NCBI GenBank assembly: GCA_014058105.1
Contig: JACGCM010001594.1
Span: 186,001-250,000 of the forward strand
Length of the DNA stretch: 64,000 bases
Direction of reading: 5' to 3'
From: Kingdonia uniflora
Taxonomy: Eukaryota > Streptophyta > Magnoliopsida > Ranunculales > Circaeasteraceae
Shown: in pieces, positions 59,850-64,000 of the stretch
Numbering within the stretch: the stretch's first letter is position 1
Layout: each line of letters begins with the position of its first letter
Notes under the pieces: model-generated
Told to the model about the DNA's origin: nothing
The model's input: only the letters and a program-made list of their open reading frames with translations
Databases searched by the model: none
Translations under genes and position numbers: made by a program

Positions 59850-61593
59850 CTAACGGACTCTGTACCACCTCTTCTGCCAGGCTCTCATCTCTACCATAGG
59901 ACTCAGTAGTGGGTCAAAAGGAAAATGCTCGTAGATTTTTGGATTATAGCAAAGCTCATCGATGTACTACTTCAGGGACACTATCATGAGGCATTCCCGC
60001 TTGAAGTCCACCTGGAACTTTGCATGGTTACCCCTCAGCTTATCCTCAAGCTCCTGCACCTTCTTGGTATAATGCTCGACCATGGTCAGATTTTCCCTCG
60101 CCTCATCAGCTCGGTCTAAAAAAAGTTTCTACTCCAGTTCAGACATACGGGTGTTAAAAGACATGATGGTCCCCTTCGAGAGTTCCTCGCCTTTAGTCGC
60201 CTCCTTTAACCTTTGGCTAGATCCCTTCTGAGCCTTCTTAAAAGAAAACATCCAAGCGTGAACCTAACACAACAAACCATTAAAAATTTAACATTCGGAA
60301 TAGACACCAAGGAGGAATATATAACAGGTTATATAATATATTTCTACATTTCCCATTGCCACTTTGAAGCAATGTCCAGCTTCATCAGAATCAGATATGT
60401 AGAGTTGTACCATCGACTCAACAGTAGCTCGAGCAAAATCACCTTGTTTAGCTGCGAGCCGCCTAGCTTCTGTGAAAGTAAACACAGACTTTATTTCTTT
60501 ATGCGTCCTCTTTCAGGGTGTTAACCTAGGGGACTAGGAACTTGAGCCCTCAGTCCCCCAGCTTTACCTTTATCCTTTTGAGTTACCTGCGGTAGCTCTA
60601 TCTGAGTCGAGGCTTTTCTAGCCAAGGTGGCTGCAGTAGTAATACCGGTATTTCCTCAATGGACCCTTGAGGCATAATTCTTCGGCCTCATTAGATTATC
60701 ATAATCCATGGAACTAAAGCCTTCTATGAGGGTAGCAAATTTTTTTTCCTTGAAGGGCCTTGCAAGCTCGAAAGACCTTTGAGAAGGGTATTTGTATTTT
60801 TTCTCCTTCTCCTCAACTTCAACCTTCAGAAAATCTGGCTTATCCAATCGTCGTTCTCGTCAATCAGATCATCCAAGTAGTGTCTAGCGTTGTCTGGTAC
60901 TCTACTTCAAGGTTCTGCAAGCATAAGGATAAAAGTTAAGAACATAGTCGAAGGTAACTACTTCAGAAATTAATCAAATAAGCACTTATTGTGATTTAAC
61001 ACCCAATTGTTTGGCAAGGGGCAACATCCTAAAAGTTTGACATCTCTTTCATAAGACGTTGAAGGGGCAGCTACATGCCCGGCCTAATCTGGCCTTGAAA
61101 AGCCATAATTCCTTCGGTAGGCTCATACTCGAAGGTAGACTTTGGCCCACATGGAATTAAGAAAAAGCCCTTACCAACCAGGTTGTATTTTTTAGAAACC
61201 GGCCAAGTCTATTTCATTCCCGAGGGGTGACGTCTGCAAAACTGACACCATCATCCTTTGTCTCTTTGTCACCATCCTTATAACCACTACCATCATTCTC
61301 CCCATCTTCCACATTATTTCTCTCTTCGCCTTCTCCTTCGTCCCTTAAAGGATCATTCCCAACCTCCTCATCATCCTCCACCTTATCACTCTCCTTAACA
61401 ACCCGCGCCCTTCTCTGGCTTTGGCTTATATAATTGGCATCGGGTTCCATAATTATAAAGGAACATCACTTGTAATCTGTAATTCCTCTAGGTAACTATT
61501 ACCCTCTTTCACTCGACTGGAAGTACTCGGCCCATTTATTACATCTTCGACCTCATGAATTAGCCTCATCATCAAAGACTCACGGGTACGCAT
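59850..61593 (-). pseudogene. Main antisense split gene of element E
   Basis: Relative of the genes in C and D. ATG at 61593 (MRTRESLMMRL), a strongly acidic stretch (EEVGNDPLRDEGEGEERNNV), then YEPTEGIMAFQGQIRPGM, matching DPGEGILAYRGQIQLGLE of D. About 100 residues of exon 1 are then deleted. The intron 1 acceptor CTTGCAG ends at 60915; exon 2 starts in phase 1 and P.SRVPDNARHYLD aligns without gap to LKSSSWDNPVNYID of D, then DDWISQIF and RLKLRRRRKN. Intron 2 is 60347-60264 (84 bp, AAT/GTAGAA to TGTTAG, phase 0). Exon 3 begins VHAWMFSFKKAQKG and forms a coiled coil to about 59990. Frameshifts and stops present. Confidence 0.7.
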
Positions 61594-62073
61594 TAATACC
61601 CTATAGAAGAAGAGGGAACAAGTTAGCTCGATATCTTCGAGCTGTCGATTACACAAACTCTTGGTGATTTTCTAAGTATTACCCATTGAATATATCCAAA
61701 TCTGGCCTCAAAGGTATTACACCCGATCGAATCACCAACCATTCTACAACAACTACCAACAAATCACCTCGAAGCTAATGTTCAAAAGAAATAAATCAAA
61801 ATCAACCTCTTAGCATAACCAAATTCACCACCATCTCTTCCAAGCCCCAACATCTGCCATTAATGGCAGACACCAAGCCTTCTCTAATCTTAATTGCCAG
61901 ACACAAAGAAAATAAAAGAAAACAGATGCCAGTTTAAAGACAACAGCAAGGAAGACATACCTGGTAACAATTTCCTCAGATAATATCCATCAATAACAAT
62001 TAGTGGCACCGACTCTCTCAAGGAATCTCTGTCAACAACAACCAAATTTTTCTCTTCTCCTTCAAATAAATGA

Positions 62074-62109
<36 letters not shown>

Positions 62110-62130
62110 CTCTCCTCATATATACACAAT
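61594..62130 (-). promoter_or_regulatory. Upstream region of the antisense gene in element E
   Basis: A TATA-like string (minus strand gtatatatgagg, about 62115-62126) lies next to a stretch conserved with D. A CT run covers about 62080-62107. A possible first coding exon on the minus strand (RDSLRESVPLIVIDGYYLRK) ends at CCAG/GTATGT near 61962, with a candidate acceptor AATGGCAG near 61867. This would extend the protein upstream of 61593; it is not confirmed. Confidence 0.35.
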
Positions 62131-63128
62131 TCGCAAACCGTATCGATTTTCTAAACCGCCATCATTACACCCACTAACCCCACTCTCTCTCACCTCTTTA
62201 CCTTCTCTCAATAATTCTAGCAAACCATCTCTTATAATTTTTCCCGCCTTTCTAAATGCTTCGACCACCTAGCTCTCCTAGGTTCGTGCCTCAATTTTCA
62301 CTTCGAGCTTCTCAAATCAAGCCGGCAAAATCCCTCATGTACATAATCACCATTAATTTTTTGATCCAAATAAATTTCTTTCTTTATACCTCGAACGCAA
62401 ATATCACTGGTATACCCAAGAGCTATTTGCAAATCAAAGTTTTGGATTGTGGGATCCCATACGTGCATTATAGGGCAACAATCATCATACCCTAACTCAG
62501 ACATGAAGTGACCAATGAACATAGCTTTGTGCTCTACTCAAGATAGGCAAGGCCCCATATGTCAGAACAAAATCCTACATGTGTCAGATGGTACAGTCGG
62601 CACCTTCGAAAATGTCATAGACCTCGGGACTCCCACTACGCCCTACTGATGACGACAGTAATCGACCCCATTCCAATTAGAATCCAGACAATCCTTTTTA
62701 TTCTGAGTCTTATTACATCAATTTCCTTCGAAGTATCTGAACACATTCGACCTATAAGAATATTATACCTTTTTATGCACGTTGCGTCATTTTTCCTTTG
62801 ACTTATTTTCAACCTTTCGAAACAGAAGAACACTCCCATTTTTATGTTATATTTTTCACAACCTTCAACTTACAAAATTTTAATTCTTATTTAATCTTTA
62901 CCATTCGACTACATTTTCATAACCCATGAAGGACTTACTTCTAAGACATTCGGAGAGTACAAATTTCTGGCCTTACCATGTTCTAAGTCATTTTCTTCGA
63001 TCAGCCTCAAAACAATCATCGACAGTAGATAAAATAAAAAATAAATCTACTCATTCATTTTCCATTACAAAAAAGAAAAGAAAAAACATCAACAACAACC
63101 AAGAAAAAATAAATAAAAGAAACCTACA
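62131..63128. other. Antisense-side intergenic region of element E
   Basis: Frames in this stretch (62256-62495 plus; 62298-62522 and 62636-62839 minus) have no domain I recognise and no counterpart in D that I could align. Probably non-coding transposon sequence. Confidence 0.4.
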
Positions 63129-63476
63129 TCAGTTATAGCTAGGGTAACTCTTCGAGTGCCCTGAACTGCTACTACCACAACCATTACCACCACCCTCCTC
63201 CTCCACCAACCACTATTCCTGGGCTCTCAACGCAGTGGATTGCTTAGTCACGGTAAGGAGTTGTTGCTCAAATATGACCCACCAAAAGTTGAACTCCTTC
63301 GCTTCATCCCATTCCCCACTGGTCAGCTCACCCATGTACAGATCGACGAGATATGGCAGCTACGCCTCCAACCCTAATCGACCAAAGTATTTCCTCGCCA
63401 ACTTTACCACCTTAGCTGCTATCTTAGTTTTTAACTCTTCCTGCAGCGTCTGCGACCAAGTCTTCATATTACTCAT
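63129..63476 (-). pseudogene. Small antisense ORF of element E
   Basis: ATG 63476: MSNMKTWSQTLQEELKTKIA, KVVKLARKYFGRLGLEA, a stop, LPYLVDLYMGELTSGEWDEA, KEFNFWWVIFEQQLLTVTKQ, a stop, then a Glu/Gly/Ser tail to TGA at 63129-63131. The start, the YFG..G.EA..PYL.D segment and the WW motif match D's ORF at 23442-23116. About 115 codons, function unknown. Confidence 0.55.
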
Positions 63477-63720
63477 CGAAGGAGAAAGGGGGTTGAAGAA
63501 GGAAGTTGGGCAAATAGTAAGCAATAAGTTAAGCAATATTTTATCCCCCAAGAGCTCCTTTTATAGGATATTACGAGCCATTAATGACGCTAATACAATC
63601 AACATAATCAGTCATTAATGATCTCCGTAACTAACGCATTCATACAGTTTAAACTTTAAAATTCCCATAGAAACAACTTCTCAGTAGGAACCCTCGACAA
63701 TCCCTTGTGAGGCCACAGCT

Positions 63721-64000
63721 GAGAGGGGGCGGTTGTAGTAGCCTACTCGTAACCTTGGAGAATGGAATGGGTACTCAAAGACTCTTGAGCTACTCGAAGA
63801 CTCATGAGCTGCTCGAAGCCTACTCTACTTACAAATATCCCAGAATTGTAGTAGCCTACTCATAACCTTCGTGAACGGAATGGGTACTCGAAAACTCCTG
63901 AGGAGTTCGAAGCCTACCCTACTTACAAATCTACCATAACCACCACAGAGCCTACCGTCGAGTACACTAAAGCTTTGACATGCTTTAGTCAACCTCAGCT
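63721..64000 (+). repeat. PPT and start of 3' LTR of element E
   Basis: PPT gagagggggcggt (63721-63733), then the LTR from TGTAGTAGCC at 63734. The first 113 bp are duplicated: the start recurs at 63847. A 19-base inner repeat (gagctactcgaagactcat type) explains the difference from the 94-bp unit of the 5' LTR. Cut by the window end. Confidence 0.88.

Larger units (their letters stand above)
48362..64000 (+). mobile_element. Element E: Tat-type Ty3/gypsy, D-like, runs off the window
   Basis: 5' LTR pieces at 48362-48445 and 57210-57732, split by element F. Then pol from the protease end to the archaeal RNase H, antisense genes, PPT and the start of the 3' LTR (63734 on). Gag, most of protease and integrase are deleted. 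It interrupts the copia RT. The LTR start TGTAGTAGCCTACTC and antisense gene make it a relative of D. Confidence 0.85.

Noticed and set aside
62003..62272. Ser/Leu-rich plus-strand frame
   Set aside because: Produced by the CT microsatellite at 62080-62107; no conservation.

Overview
The window is repeat DNA from a flowering plant, probably a eudicot with a repeat-rich genome. I see no host gene, rRNA or tRNA. Almost everything belongs to retrotransposons inserted into one another, all with broken reading frames. The evidence is paired LTRs with target-site duplications (TSDs), primer-binding sites (PBS), polypurine tracts (PPT), and gag-pol protein motifs (protease DTG, RT YIDD or VDD, RNase H, H2C2 and DDE integrase). 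The species cannot be named from the sequence.

Layout. 1-2938: element A, minus strand, Ty3/gypsy of the Tat type, internally deleted; its 3' LTR lies left of the window. 2939-10060: element B, minus strand, same family as A, holding an unassigned block at 3571-4505. 10061-11290: plus-strand Athila-like pol fragment. 11291-12419 and 25371-26310: unassigned DNA split by element D. 12420-25370: element D, plus strand, a complete Tat-type element with two LTRs, PBS, PPT and a near-perfect TSD. 26311-26578 and 39846-45410: the two parts of a minus-strand LINE split by element C. 26579-39845: element C, minus strand, Tat-type, two LTRs and a perfect TSD GTATT. 43567-43960: small inverted-repeat element inside the LINE. 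About 45905-48361: minus-strand Ty1/copia 3' part. 48362-64000: element E, plus strand, D-like, inserted in the copia element and continuing past the window; its 5' LTR is split by element F (48446-57204), a plus-strand Athila-like element with TSD CAAAT.

The most interesting content lies between pol and the 3' LTR of C, D and E. This 4-7 kb stretch holds genes antisense to gag-pol. The largest is a split gene whose two introns lie at the same protein positions and in the same phases (1, then 0) in all three elements. Intron 2 precedes a coiled-coil region. One or two smaller antisense ORFs lie nearer the 3' LTR. Just after pol, A, B, C and D each carry a tandem array; in A, B and C the arrays share one core motif but have different periods (155, about 160 and about 45 bp), while D has an unrelated 194-bp unit. 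Extra ORFs and 3'-UTR tandem repeats are known for Tat-lineage elements. The shared introns across two subfamilies, frames decayed mainly by stop codons, and C's very long coiled-coil exon are what merit a second look.
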